Below, one piece after another: positions 1 to 8,005 of a DNA stretch of 31,421 nt (its first letter is position 1; each line of letters opens with the position of its first letter). This DNA comes from an uncultured Eubacterium sp. GTDB lineage: Bacteria; Bacillota; Clostridia; Lachnospirales; Lachnospiraceae. The notes beneath the pieces are model-generated. The model ran no database searches. It was given only the letters and a program-made list of their open reading frames with translations, and had not been told where the DNA came from. The stretch lies in the NCBI GenBank assembly GCA_910579075.1, contig CAJTSV010000009.1, positions 32,186 through 63,606 of the forward strand, given 5' to 3'. The position numbers and the translations under genes are program-made.

Positions 1-3
1 TTA

Positions 4-40
4 TGGCAGCCTCTGGAAAAATACGGGGCTGCTGTTTTTT
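4..40 (+). terminator. Rho-independent terminator of a gene upstream of the window
   Basis: A stem of about 10 bp including G-U pairs (GCAGCCTC at 6-13 against the G-rich arm ending GGCTGC at 27-32) encloses an 11-base loop and is followed by a T6 run at 35-40. It precedes the promoter of the ABC operon, so it most likely ends a gene left of the window. Confidence 0.65.
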
Positions 41-43
41 GTA

Positions 44-72
44 TTGCATTTTTATACATAATTAGGTATAAT
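44..72 (+). promoter_or_regulatory. SigA-type promoter of the amino-acid ABC operon
   Basis: TTGCAT at 44-49 and a perfect TATAAT at 67-72 are separated by 17 nt. The box lies about 47 nt before the receptor start codon, which has its own AAAGGAGG site at 103-110. Confidence 0.8.
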
Positions 73-119
73 GGCAAAGATATCGGTGCGGAGCAGTCCG
101 CAAAAGGAGGATAAATATA

Positions 120-1031
120 ATGAAAAAGTTAATAGCAGCTTTATTAACCTGTACGCTTGCAGCAGCAATGATGGCAGGGTGCGGCAGCGCAGCGGATGAC
201 AGCAGCGCTTCGTCAGGAACGGATGTCAGTGCAGAAATTACCCAGGCTGATAATGAAAACACAGACAGTGCAGCCGCAGACGAGGGCGGCGCAGGAGAAG
301 GTTCGAAAGGCGCTGAAGGCACAGATACGAATGACGGCACAGCTCCTGCCGGGCTGAAAACAGCAAAGGAAGGCGTCCTGACAATGGCGACAAATGCCGC
401 TTTTCCGCCATACGAGTTTTATGAAAGCAATAAGATTACCGGCATTGACGTGGAAATCGCAGAAGCGATTGCGGGAAAACTGGGACTGGAATTAAAAATT
501 GAGGATATGGAATTCGGCTCGATTATTATTGCGGTCACACAGGGCAAGGCAGATATGGGACTGGCTGGCATGACAGTTACCGAGGAACGCCTCGAATCCG
601 TTGATTTTTCAGACTCTTATGCAACCGGAATCCAGGCTGTCATTGTGGCAGAGGATTCGGAAATCAGCGAGATAGCCGACCTGAATGGAAAGAAAATCGG
701 CGTGCAGCTTGCAACAACCGGGGATATTTATGCAAAAGAGGATTTCGGCGAGGACAGCGTGGAAGCATATAACAAGGGTGCAGATGCTGTCATGGCGTTA
801 AAGCAGGGCAAGGTAGATGCTGTCATTATCGACAACCAGCCGGCGCTTTCGTTTGTAAAGAGTACAGAAGGGCTGAAAATACTGGAAACAGAGTATGCCG
901 TGGAAGACTATGCAGCGGCGATAGCCAAGGACAATGACGCGCTTGTGCAGGCTGTGAACGGGGCGCTGGCAGAGCTGAAAGCGGACGGGACAATCCAGTC
1001 TATTATTGATAAATACATTGTTACTGAATAA
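120..1031 (+). CDS. Polar amino-acid ABC transporter substrate-binding lipoprotein
   Basis: Extracytoplasmic receptor (SBP_bac_3 family) that captures an amino acid and delivers it to the permease encoded next. The 303-residue protein starts with a lipoprotein signal peptide; the lipobox MAGC places the lipidated cysteine at residue 21. Residues 22 to about 80 are a long Ser/Asp/Glu/Gly-rich, presumably disordered tether. The binding fold then begins with LTMATNAAFPPYEF, followed by the typical GIDVEIAEAIA and KADMGLAGMTVTEERLESVDFS segments. The start codon is fixed by AAAGGAGG 9 nt upstream. It is the first gene of the operon and is separated from the permease by a terminator-like hairpin, which fits the common pattern of receptor being made in excess. 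Substrate (glutamine, cystine, arginine and so on) cannot be told from sequence alone. Confidence 0.93.
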   Translation: MKKLIAALLTCTLAAAMMAGCGSAADDSSASSGTDVSAEITQADNENTDSAAADEGGAGEGSKGAEGTDTNDGTAPAGLKTAKEGVLTMATNAAFPPYEFYESNKITGIDVEIAEAIAGKLGLELKIEDMEFGSIIIAVTQGKADMGLAGMTVTEERLESVDFSDSYATGIQAVIVAEDSEISEIADLNGKKIGVQLATTGDIYAKEDFGEDSVEAYNKGADAVMALKQGKVDAVIIDNQPALSFVKSTEGLKILETEYAVEDYAAAIAKDNDALVQAVNGALAELKADGTIQSIIDKYIVTE

Positions 1032-1043
1032 TATGGAAAAACG

Positions 1044-1069
1044 GAGGGCATTTTACAGGCCCTCTTTTT
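1044..1069 (+). terminator. Intercistronic terminator/attenuator between receptor and permease
   Basis: GAGGGC (1044-1049) pairs with GCCCTC (1059-1064) around a 9-nt loop and is followed by TTTTT. It sits 13 nt after the receptor stop and 25 nt before the permease start. No second promoter is visible before the permease, so partial read-through is likely and would keep the receptor more abundant than the membrane components. Confidence 0.75.
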
Positions 1070-1094
1070 CCGGTTCTATATAAGGAGAAAACCA

Positions 1095-1820
1095 TTGAAT
1101 TTCTTTGATACGCTGTACGAAAAAATGGATTTTTATTTTATTACGGACGAGCGCTGGCGCTATTTTGCGGACGGGGTAAAAATCACGCTGCAGGTGACAG
1201 CGGGCGCGCTGCTTATCGGCCTTGTCATTGGCGTGCTGGTGGCGATTATCCGTTCCGCCCATGACCAGAATTTCAGGAAAGACAAGACGCCGGGCGGCCT
1301 TGTCATGGCGGCGCTGGATGCTGTCTGCAGGCTGTATCTGACTGTTATCCGCGGGACACCGACACTGGTGCAGCTGCTGCTGATTTACTTTTTCTTTCTG
1401 GCAAATGTAGAAAGCAAGATTATGACCGCGACGATTGCGTTCGGCATCAACTCCGGGGCATACCTGGCTGAGATTTTCCGCTCGGGCATTATGTCCATTG
1501 ATAAAGGCCAGATGGAAGCAGGCCGTTCCCTCGGGCTTGGATATGCAAAGACGATGCAAAGAATCATTCTTCCGCAGGCATTCAAAAACACGCTTCCGGC
1601 ACTGATTAATGAAATCATCACGCTTTTGAAGGAAACGTCTATCTGCGGGTACATAGGACTGAACGACCTGACCAGGGGAGCGGAAATTATCGGGGGAGCG
1701 ACGTATGAATGGTTCGTTCCGCTGTTTGCGGCAGCCATGATTTATCTTGCCATTGTCATGTTCTTTACCTGGGTTATGGGAATCGTAGAAAGGAGGCTGC
1801 GGGAAAGTGATCGCCGTTAA
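1095..1820 (+). CDS. Amino-acid ABC transporter permease (HisM/GlnP type)
   Basis: Integral membrane channel of the importer, 241 residues. The His/Glu/Gln/Arg/opine permease family is shown by the first membrane helix ITLQVTAGALLIGLVIGVLVAII, by VIRGTPTLVQLLLIYF, and by the EAA loop EAGRSLGLGYAKTMQRIILPQAFKNTLPALINE, which contacts the ATPase. About five membrane helices are visible. The start is TTG at 1095, chosen because AAGGAG (1082-1087) lies 7 nt upstream; the ATG 30 nt further in has no such site. The 3' end overlaps the ATPase gene by 14 bp, indicating translational coupling. Confidence 0.93.
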   Translation: MNFFDTLYEKMDFYFITDERWRYFADGVKITLQVTAGALLIGLVIGVLVAIIRSAHDQNFRKDKTPGGLVMAALDAVCRLYLTVIRGTPTLVQLLLIYFFFLANVESKIMTATIAFGINSGAYLAEIFRSGIMSIDKGQMEAGRSLGLGYAKTMQRIILPQAFKNTLPALINEIITLLKETSICGYIGLNDLTRGAEIIGGATYEWFVPLFAAAMIYLAIVMFFTWVMGIVERRLRESDRR

Positions 1821-2529
1821 TCAGCTTACGAAAAAATTTGGGAAACACCTTGTTCTGGACAATATTACAGAGCATATCAGGGCCGGGGAAAAGGTAGCCA
1901 TTATCGGGCCGTCCGGCTCCGGCAAATCGACGTTTCTGCGCTGCATGAACCTTTTAGAACAGCCGACAAGCGGGCAGATTCTGTTTGACGGCACGGACAT
2001 TACGCAAAAGGGCGTGGATATTAATAAAATCCGCCAGCAGATGGGCATGGTGTTCCAGCATTTCAACCTGTTTCCGCACCTGACGATTCTGGACAATATT
2101 ACGCTGGCCCCGCTGGAATTAAAGCTGATGGGGAAAGAAGAAGCACGGGAAGAAGCGATGCGCCTGTTAAAAATCGTAAACCTGGCTGAAAAAGCAGGCG
2201 CTTATCCGGGACAGCTGTCCGGCGGGCAGAAGCAGCGGATTGCCATTGTGCGCTCGCTGGCATTAAAGCCGAAAATGATGCTGTTTGATGAGCCGACTTC
2301 CGCGCTTGACCCGGAAATGGTCGGGGAGGTGCTTGAGGTTATGAAGGGCCTTGCAAAAGACGGCATGACCATGGCAGTCGTTACGCATGAGATGGGATTT
2401 GCCAGGGAAGTGGCGACGCGCGTGCTGTTTGTGGATGAAGGGCATATTTTAGAGCAGGGCACGCCGGAACAGGTGTTTGACCATCCGCAGCATGCCAGGA
2501 CGCGGGAATTTTTGTCAAAAGTTTTGTAA
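1807..2529 (+). CDS. Amino-acid ABC transporter ATP-binding protein (GlnQ/HisP type)
   Basis: Cytoplasmic ATPase driving the importer, 240 residues, full length for the family. Walker A is GPSGSGKST near residue 34, the Q-loop region reads MGMVFQHFNLFPHLT, the signature is LSGGQKQR, Walker B is MMLFDEPTSALDPE and the switch histidine is in VVTHEMGFA. The start is GTG at 1807, served by AGGAGG (1791-1796) with a 10-nt gap, inside the end of the permease gene. The FQHFNLFPHLT segment and the short length are typical of polar amino-acid transporters. No terminator is obvious immediately downstream. Confidence 0.95.
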   Translation: MIAVNQLTKKFGKHLVLDNITEHIRAGEKVAIIGPSGSGKSTFLRCMNLLEQPTSGQILFDGTDITQKGVDINKIRQQMGMVFQHFNLFPHLTILDNITLAPLELKLMGKEEAREEAMRLLKIVNLAEKAGAYPGQLSGGQKQRIAIVRSLALKPKMMLFDEPTSALDPEMVGEVLEVMKGLAKDGMTMAVVTHEMGFAREVATRVLFVDEGHILEQGTPEQVFDHPQHARTREFLSKVL

Positions 2530-2755
2530 TACATGAAATTTTTAATATGTTCCTAATGTAAAAATGCAAGAATACCCTTATCAAAATGTTACAAATGGAC
2601 GAAATATACTATATGGAAAAACAGGCATATGACAGGGAAACGGCGCTCAGCCGGCCAGGAATATGGAAAAGACGTGCAGGAATGCATGCTGGCAGGATTT
2701 GCTGTCCGTCCCTGATAAAAGAATGGTTTGGAAATGCAGAACAGGGGGAATCGAT

Positions 2756-3415
2756 ATGAGTCTTGCAGTATCAGGTTATGTCAGGCAGTTTTATAAAGGA
2801 AATCTGTTTGGGGCGACGAAAAACGGGCGTACCGGGCAGACACCGAACAGCCTTGCCATGGCGGACATGAAAGCCATCCGCAAAGCAGTCCGCGAGATGG
2901 GCAGTTTTGATTATGATGAAGGCGACGGCGAAGAACTGGTGAAGAAAGTCGAAGCGTTTGTCAATACTTATAACAATTATGTGGATTCTGCAAAAGCGCT
3001 GGGAGATGAAAATGCAGACCGCTATCTGGCACAGCTGAAAAAAATGTCGAAGGAATTTACAGATGAGCTGGATGACATTGGTATTTCCGTTCAGAACAGC
3101 GGGAAGCTGGCGATAGACAAAAAGTCGCTCCAGAGCACGGGCAGGTACCAGGTCAGCAAGCTGTTTGCCGATGATGCGCAGTTCGTCACTCAGGTGGAAA
3201 AGCAGATAAAGCGGACACAGAGCATGTTTGTGCGCAATGACCTGGATGTGGCAAAGCCGGCCAAAAAGCCGCAGACCGAGGCTGCAAAGCCGGAAGATAA
3301 GCCGTCCGAAGGCGGTACGGACGCACCGGAAGCTGCAGCTGCCAGACAGAACCAGCAGCTTGTACAGCAGCTGGCACAGGCGCTTTCCGGCAGCCAGCTG
3401 AATTACACGGTTTAA
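2756..3415 (+). CDS. FliD C-terminal-domain-like protein (uncharacterised)
   Basis: 219-residue protein. No signal peptide or membrane helix is visible. Residues about 55-150 carry a pattern like the C-terminal region of flagellar hook-associated protein 2: VEAFVNTYNNYVDSAKALGD, then LDDIGISVQNSGKLAIDKKSL, where FliD has its L..GI....G.L.iD...L signature, then a helical stretch. The tail (about 160-205) is a Lys/Pro/Glu/Ala linker and a Gln-rich end. The N-terminal FliD domains are absent. The ATG at 2756 was preferred to an upstream in-frame ATG at 2663 because AGGGGGAA lies 5 nt before it. Neighbours are secreted LRR proteins, not flagellar genes. The FliD resemblance is by eye only; the role is unknown. 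Confidence 0.72.
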   Translation: MSLAVSGYVRQFYKGNLFGATKNGRTGQTPNSLAMADMKAIRKAVREMGSFDYDEGDGEELVKKVEAFVNTYNNYVDSAKALGDENADRYLAQLKKMSKEFTDELDDIGISVQNSGKLAIDKKSLQSTGRYQVSKLFADDAQFVTQVEKQIKRTQSMFVRNDLDVAKPAKKPQTEAAKPEDKPSEGGTDAPEAAAARQNQQLVQQLAQALSGSQLNYTV

Positions 3416-3435
3416 GGATGCGTTTTTTTGCGAAG

Positions 3436-3462
3436 GTTACTGGCCACGGAGTGAACAGTAAC
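3436..3462 (+). repeat. 27-nt imperfect palindrome (GTTACTG...CAGTAAC)
   Basis: GTTACTG (3436-3442) and CAGTAAC (3456-3462) are perfect arms; inside them CAC and GTG pair around GGA. The element lies 20 nt after a stop codon. It may act as a transcript end or be one copy of a dispersed intergenic repeat. The T-run only comes 12 nt later, so a canonical terminator is not certain. Confidence 0.5.
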
Positions 3463-3502
3463 GGTCTGCTGTATTTTTCCAGTTATTTCCGGCTGTTCCG
3501 GC

Positions 3503-3531
3503 TTGAAGATAATGGACAGATAGTATATAAT
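3503..3531 (+). promoter_or_regulatory. Promoter of the LRR-protein operon
   Basis: TTGAAG (3503-3508) and TATAAT (3526-3531) with a 17-nt spacer, about 45 nt before the first LRR gene. Confidence 0.75.
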
Positions 3532-3575
3532 TTCCTAATATAAAAAGAAATAAAATATGATACAGGGGGATGGAA

Positions 3576-5645
3576 ATGAACAAGAGGATATGGGCAGCGG
3601 CGCTTGCAGCGGCCGTAACGCTTACGTCGGCTGCTGTGATACCATTCGAATTCGGGAATACGGCACAGGCAGCTGCAACGAGCTCCGGCTCTGAGGTGGA
3701 AGACAAATCGTCCGACGGCCGCACGACCGTGGCCGGATTTACGTTCCGGGTTTCCGGCAATGAAGCGACGATTACCGGCTACCACGGTGCGGTCAAAGAC
3801 CTTACGATTCCAACGAAAATCACATATCAAAAGCCAAATAATAACAATAATAACGGTTCATCCGGCGGGAATAACTCGCAGAAGCCGGATGATGCGGTGA
3901 CATATGAGGTTACAGGCATTGCGGACGATGCGTTCAGCGGCAATATCGGCATTACAAAGGTAACGATGTCAGGCGGCATTAATGCTGACGGCAAGGCATA
4001 CGGCATCCGTTCCATTGGCGAGCGGGCATTTTTTGCCTGTCATGATTTGGCGGATATTACGATTGCGTCTACGACGACTTCCATTGGGGATTATGCATTT
4101 TCGGACTGCGTGTCCCTGAATACGATTAAGGTGCTGGATGGAAACCAGCGGTATAAGGTCGTGGACGGTGCGCTGTACTATTATACGGCCGGGGCCGGGA
4201 CAGGGCTTTACACGCTGCTGCAGTACCCTCTGGCAAAAACGGAAAAAGAATACAAGGTGCCGGATGCGGTGTCCATGACGCTGACAGATATTGGCAAGGG
4301 TGCATTCTGGGGGTCGGAATCCCTGGAAACCATTACACTTCCTGATACGGTAAACACGGTAGGGGACAATGCTTTTACGGCCTGCCGGAAGCTGAAAACC
4401 GTTACCCTGCCATCCGGCCTGAAAACGATTGGCACGGAAGCATTCCGGGGCGATGCGCTTTTGGATAACGTTACGCTTCCGGACGGCGTTACGGTTATTA
4501 ATAACGGCACGTTCCAGGGCTGTGAATCGTTAAAGACACTGAAGCTGTCCGATGAATTAAAGATCATCGGCAACCGTGCGTTCCAGGGCTGCAAGGCGCT
4601 GACGGAATTTACGGTGCCGGCCAGCGTTACGACGCTTGGGGACAGCGCATTTGCCCAGTGCGAGGCGCTGCGCCAGATTACAATTCCGATGCGCACGACT
4701 TCTATCGGAAGCGGCGTATTTACCGGAACGGCAGTAACCGTACTGTGCCACAATGGTTCGCAGGCGGCTGTGTATGCGGCTGCAAACGGCCTTACGGCAG
4801 AGCGCACGTATACGGTAGGATTTTATACAAACAGCACGTATTCCAACCTGATAGCTTCCCAGGAAGTGGTGGAAGGCAAGGATGCGGTGCCGCCGCAGAT
4901 ACCGGAGCGGGAAGGGTACCGGATGAGCTGGAGCGGCAGTTATGCGGCTGTCCGCGGAGATACCAGGGTATATCAGGTATGGAACAAGCTGTTTAACGTA
5001 ACCTTTGTAGATACCTTTAATGATAAAACGGAAGTCGTGCCGACCGATGAAGGCAAGACCGTCGTGCCGCCGGCATGGACGATGTCCGGCTATACGGCAG
5101 AATGGGACAAAGACCTGACAGACCCGGTGACCGAGGATTTTACCGTACATGTAAAATGGCGCAGCAATAAGACAGGCGAAACGCTTGGCGCAAATGCGGT
5201 AAAGCCTGCCAAAAAGGGCACGCAGTTTGAAAAGGGCAACAATAAGTATCAGGTAAGCTCGGCAAATGCAGATAATCCGACCGTGAAATTTATCGGGCTT
5301 GTCAAAGCGGAGGTCAGCATTGTCAACATACCGGAGGTGGTTTCTTACGGCGGTGTTACTTATAAAGTTACACTGATTTCGGCAAACTGTGTCAAAGATA
5401 ATAAAAGCATCCGGGAGCTGGTTGTCGGCAAAAATATGACAGGCATCTGTGCAAAGGCGTTTAATGACTGCAAAAACCTGTCTAAGATTAAGCTGAAAAG
5501 CAAATCGATTGTCAAAATGAATAATAAGGCATTTAAAGGGGTAAGCTCAAAGGCAGTATTTTATACCTATCATTCTCAGATAACCAAATATAAAACGATG
5601 CTGAAAAATGCCGGGGTGAAAAAGCCTTCCATGAAGCGCCTGTAA
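3576..5645 (+). CDS. Secreted BspA-like leucine-rich-repeat protein (paralogue 1)
   Basis: 689-residue exported protein. Signal peptide at residues 1 to about 34 (cationic MNKR, Ala-rich core, AQA-A cleavage). An Asn/Gly linker (NNNNNNGSSGGNN, about residues 87-100) precedes a block of about nine LRR_5 (BspA/TpLRR) repeats of roughly 23 residues with the pattern IG..AF..C..L..I.LP, about 110-400. Two InlB-B/Listeria-Bacteroides type beta repeats follow (YTVGFYTN near 410 and FNVTFVDTFND near 475, each ending in a W-containing strand). A shorter LRR segment (about 590-660) closes the protein. There is no LPXTG, SLH or transmembrane anchor. ATG 3576 was chosen over ATG 3570, which directly abuts the AGGGGGA site. 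Such proteins are thought to mediate adhesion or surface interactions; the exact ligand is unknown. Confidence 0.88.
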   Translation: MNKRIWAAALAAAVTLTSAAVIPFEFGNTAQAAATSSGSEVEDKSSDGRTTVAGFTFRVSGNEATITGYHGAVKDLTIPTKITYQKPNNNNNNGSSGGNNSQKPDDAVTYEVTGIADDAFSGNIGITKVTMSGGINADGKAYGIRSIGERAFFACHDLADITIASTTTSIGDYAFSDCVSLNTIKVLDGNQRYKVVDGALYYYTAGAGTGLYTLLQYPLAKTEKEYKVPDAVSMTLTDIGKGAFWGSESLETITLPDTVNTVGDNAFTACRKLKTVTLPSGLKTIGTEAFRGDALLDNVTLPDGVTVINNGTFQGCESLKTLKLSDELKIIGNRAFQGCKALTEFTVPASVTTLGDSAFAQCEALRQITIPMRTTSIGSGVFTGTAVTVLCHNGSQAAVYAAANGLTAERTYTVGFYTNSTYSNLIASQEVVEGKDAVPPQIPEREGYRMSWSGSYAAVRGDTRVYQVWNKLFNVTFVDTFNDKTEVVPTDEGKTVVPPAWTMSGYTAEWDKDLTDPVTEDFTVHVKWRSNKTGETLGANAVKPAKKGTQFEKGNNKYQVSSANADNPTVKFIGLVKAEVSIVNIPEVVSYGGVTYKVTLISANCVKDNKSIRELVVGKNMTGICAKAFNDCKNLSKIKLKSKSIVKMNNKAFKGVSSKAVFYTYHSQITKYKTMLKNAGVKKPSMKRL

Positions 5646-5663
5646 GGATTGGAGGATATGGAA

Positions 5664-7700
5664 ATGAAAAAAATAAAGAAACTGAAAATCTGGCGCGCCG
5701 GGCTTTTGTTTATGCTTGTGTTTGCCGTCAGCATAGTGCTGCAGGCAGGGCAGGCATCAGCGTCGCAGAATAATACCGGCAGCGGGTCTGGGTCTGGAAG
5801 CGGCTCCGGTTCTGGCAGCGAGAATGATACAGATGAAAAGCCAAAAGAATGGGATCCGAATGAAGTTCCACAGGGAAGGTATACGCCAAAGGATTCAAAT
5901 TTAACGTATACATTTACAGGAACTGCACAGGGGATAGTTGCAAATGTTGAAAGCTATAATGTGAACACGTTTGCGAATACCGGTACGCTGACGATTCCAA
6001 GTTCTATCACATATAAAATTAATCCAAATGATGACAAGGAACGGGGAGTGCCATATCCGGTAGGCGGTATTTTGCGCGGAGTATTCAGCGGCTGTACGTC
6101 TATGACATCGCTGGTTATACCAGATACAGTCACTTATATTGGCCAGGAAGCGTTCAGCGGCTGTACAAATCTGTCAAACATCCGGACGACTTCACATTCG
6201 GGGTCGGATATTGGGGGCACTGCAGCAACCGGATATCTGGCTGTAGAAGAAATCGAATTCCGGGCTTTCTATGGCTGTACGTCCCTGCAGGGCATTACGC
6301 TTGGTGAAAAGCCATCGGGCGTAGGCGGCGTGCGCACGGTTCAGAATGAAGCATTTATGGACTGCAGCAATTTAAGGAGCGTGGAAATCCGCTCTACCGT
6401 GAACTGGATTGAAGGCGGCGCGTTTGCAAACTGCCAGTCTTTGGACGGACAGGTGAACGGGGTAAAGGTACAGAACAACAACCTGTTTTTTGTAGAAGAC
6501 GGCATTCTGTATTACAAAGAAAGCAACCGCAGCAATGTGCTGCTGCTTTGTCCGGCCGGAACACCGGTTGGAATCCTGACGGATTTTCCGGAAAATGTAA
6601 CGCAGATTCGAAATCAGGCATTTTATGGATGCCGCGGGCTTTCTTCGATTACGATACCGAATACGGTGCGCACGATTGGCGACAAAGCATTTTATGACTG
6701 TATCGGCCTTGGAAATGTGACGATTCCGGCATCGGTGACAAATATCGGTTCCCAGGTATTTAAAAACTGCAGCAGCGGGCTGTGCATTATCTGTCCGGGC
6801 GGCAGCACGGCAGAGCGTTATGCAATTGCAAACAATATTACAAAAAGCGTGGAATGTACCGTTACGTTTTATAATACCGAAACAAGGCAGTCCGTCGAAA
6901 AGAAGGTTATGAGCGGCGGAACCGTAGACCCGCCGGTAGGCTGGGAGCGCAATGGCTATGTGCTGCGCTGGACGGATGATTTTAATTCCAGCACGATTGT
7001 CAATTCCAACCGGACGGTCAATACGGTCTGGAAAAAGCTGTATACCGTTACGTTCCGTGACCAGTCCGCAAACAAGGAATCAGTCGTATCGGGCGTGGAA
7101 GAAGGTACAGAGGCTGCTGCCCCGAACTGGATTAAAAAAGGATATAAGCTGACCTGGTCGACAGAGAATTATAAGCGGGTCAATTCTGATATGACGGTAG
7201 ATGCGGTCTGGCTTGTTTCGATGACGGAAGACACGTCAGGGGATGATTCGCAGGGCCAGTATAAAAAAGGCGACCTGGTTACCATCGGCAATTTTGTATA
7301 TAAGATTTCCGGGTATACGGATAAAAGGGTGCGCGTGATGAGCCTTGTAGACGAAGCGCGTTCGACGGTTACGGTTCCGAATACGGTTTCCTTTGGCGGG
7401 CGTACTTATTCGGTTACCTGTATCAATGCCAATGCGTTCCGGGGCAATCCGTATATTACAAAGATTACGCTTGGCACCAATATCCGGTCGATTGAACATT
7501 ACGCATTTTATAACTGTTCCAGGCTGCAGAAAGTGGTAATCAATTCCAAAAGCCTTGTTAATATCAGCAACTATGCGTTTAAAAAGACAAAAACGTCCCT
7601 GAAGGTCTACGTGCCGACAAGGGGACTGATTGCTTCTTACCGTACCCTGCTTTTGGACGGGGGCATGAGCAGAAAAGCGAAAGTCGTGAAAAAGCCTTAA
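5664..7700 (+). CDS. Secreted BspA-like leucine-rich-repeat protein (paralogue 2)
   Basis: 678-residue paralogue of the preceding gene with the same domain order: signal peptide (about 1-32, ending ASA-S), a low-complexity linker that is here a Gly-Ser tract (about 38-52), LRR_5 repeats to about 390, two InlB-B-like repeats (CTVTFYNTETR near 396 and YTVTFRDQSAN near 458), a spacer and a C-terminal LRR segment rich in basic residues. The gap to the preceding stop is 18 nt, so the pair is one operon. ATG 5664 gives an 8-nt gap to GGAGG (5651-5655); the upstream ATG at 5658 and TTG at 5649 fit worse. No cell-wall sorting signal is seen, so surface retention, if any, must be non-covalent. Confidence 0.87.
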   Translation: MKKIKKLKIWRAGLLFMLVFAVSIVLQAGQASASQNNTGSGSGSGSGSGSGSENDTDEKPKEWDPNEVPQGRYTPKDSNLTYTFTGTAQGIVANVESYNVNTFANTGTLTIPSSITYKINPNDDKERGVPYPVGGILRGVFSGCTSMTSLVIPDTVTYIGQEAFSGCTNLSNIRTTSHSGSDIGGTAATGYLAVEEIEFRAFYGCTSLQGITLGEKPSGVGGVRTVQNEAFMDCSNLRSVEIRSTVNWIEGGAFANCQSLDGQVNGVKVQNNNLFFVEDGILYYKESNRSNVLLLCPAGTPVGILTDFPENVTQIRNQAFYGCRGLSSITIPNTVRTIGDKAFYDCIGLGNVTIPASVTNIGSQVFKNCSSGLCIICPGGSTAERYAIANNITKSVECTVTFYNTETRQSVEKKVMSGGTVDPPVGWERNGYVLRWTDDFNSSTIVNSNRTVNTVWKKLYTVTFRDQSANKESVVSGVEEGTEAAAPNWIKKGYKLTWSTENYKRVNSDMTVDAVWLVSMTEDTSGDDSQGQYKKGDLVTIGNFVYKISGYTDKRVRVMSLVDEARSTVTVPNTVSFGGRTYSVTCINANAFRGNPYITKITLGTNIRSIEHYAFYNCSRLQKVVINSKSLVNISNYAFKKTKTSLKVYVPTRGLIASYRTLLLDGGMSRKAKVVKKP

Positions 7701-7743
7701 GAAGCTGCAGGGCAGCATGGAAAAAAGAGTGGAGGAATGCGCA

Positions 7744-7869
7744 ATGGGCATTATTTTGTTTTTGGGGCTGATAGTCCTTCTGGTCATTGTCACGGTAGTC
7801 ATTACCGTAACAGCATCTGTGGCCGGCACCGTGGCAGCAGTTGCAGATGAAGACTCCCTGGAAGAATAG
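7744..7869 (+). CDS. Small single-pass membrane protein, 41 residues
   Basis: The peptide begins MGIILFLGLIVLLVIVTVV, continues as a hydrophobic helix to about residue 33, and ends in an acidic tail (ADEDSLEE). GGAGG at 7731-7735 is 8 nt before this ATG. An in-frame ATG at 7717 would add nine residues but has no good ribosome site. It lies 43 nt after the second LRR gene and before the bidirectional terminator, so it is probably the last cistron of that operon. Function unknown; a small membrane accessory or regulator is possible. Confidence 0.6.
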   Translation: MGIILFLGLIVLLVIVTVVITVTASVAGTVAAVADEDSLEE

Positions 7870-7934
7870 CGGGGAAATGCATCGAAATAAAAAAGCGTGG
7901 CGAAAGCCATGCTTTGGAATGAAAAAACAGTAAG

Positions 7935-7978
7935 AAAAAGGACAGGCAGCAAACGAAAGTTACTGCCTGTCCTTTTTT
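7935..7978. terminator. Bidirectional terminator between convergent operons
   Basis: A perfect 15-bp stem (AAAAAGGACAGGCAG at 7935-7949 with its complement at 7963-7977) has T-runs on both strands. It ends the LRR operon on the plus strand and the cyclophilin-cheC operon on the minus strand. Confidence 0.92.
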
Positions 7979-8005
7979 ATTATGAAAAACCAGCACAAAA
8001 GCCGT

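Noticed and set aside
2578..2617. Promoter for the FliD-like gene
   Set aside because: TATACT at 2605-2610 and several TT-rich -35 candidates exist, but spacings are 10 or 21 nt, so none is convincing.
2613..2759. 48-codon open frame overlapping the start of the FliD-like gene by ATGA
   Set aside because: No ribosome site upstream, no recognisable domain, and the true downstream start has its own site. Kept only as a remote possibility of a leader peptide.
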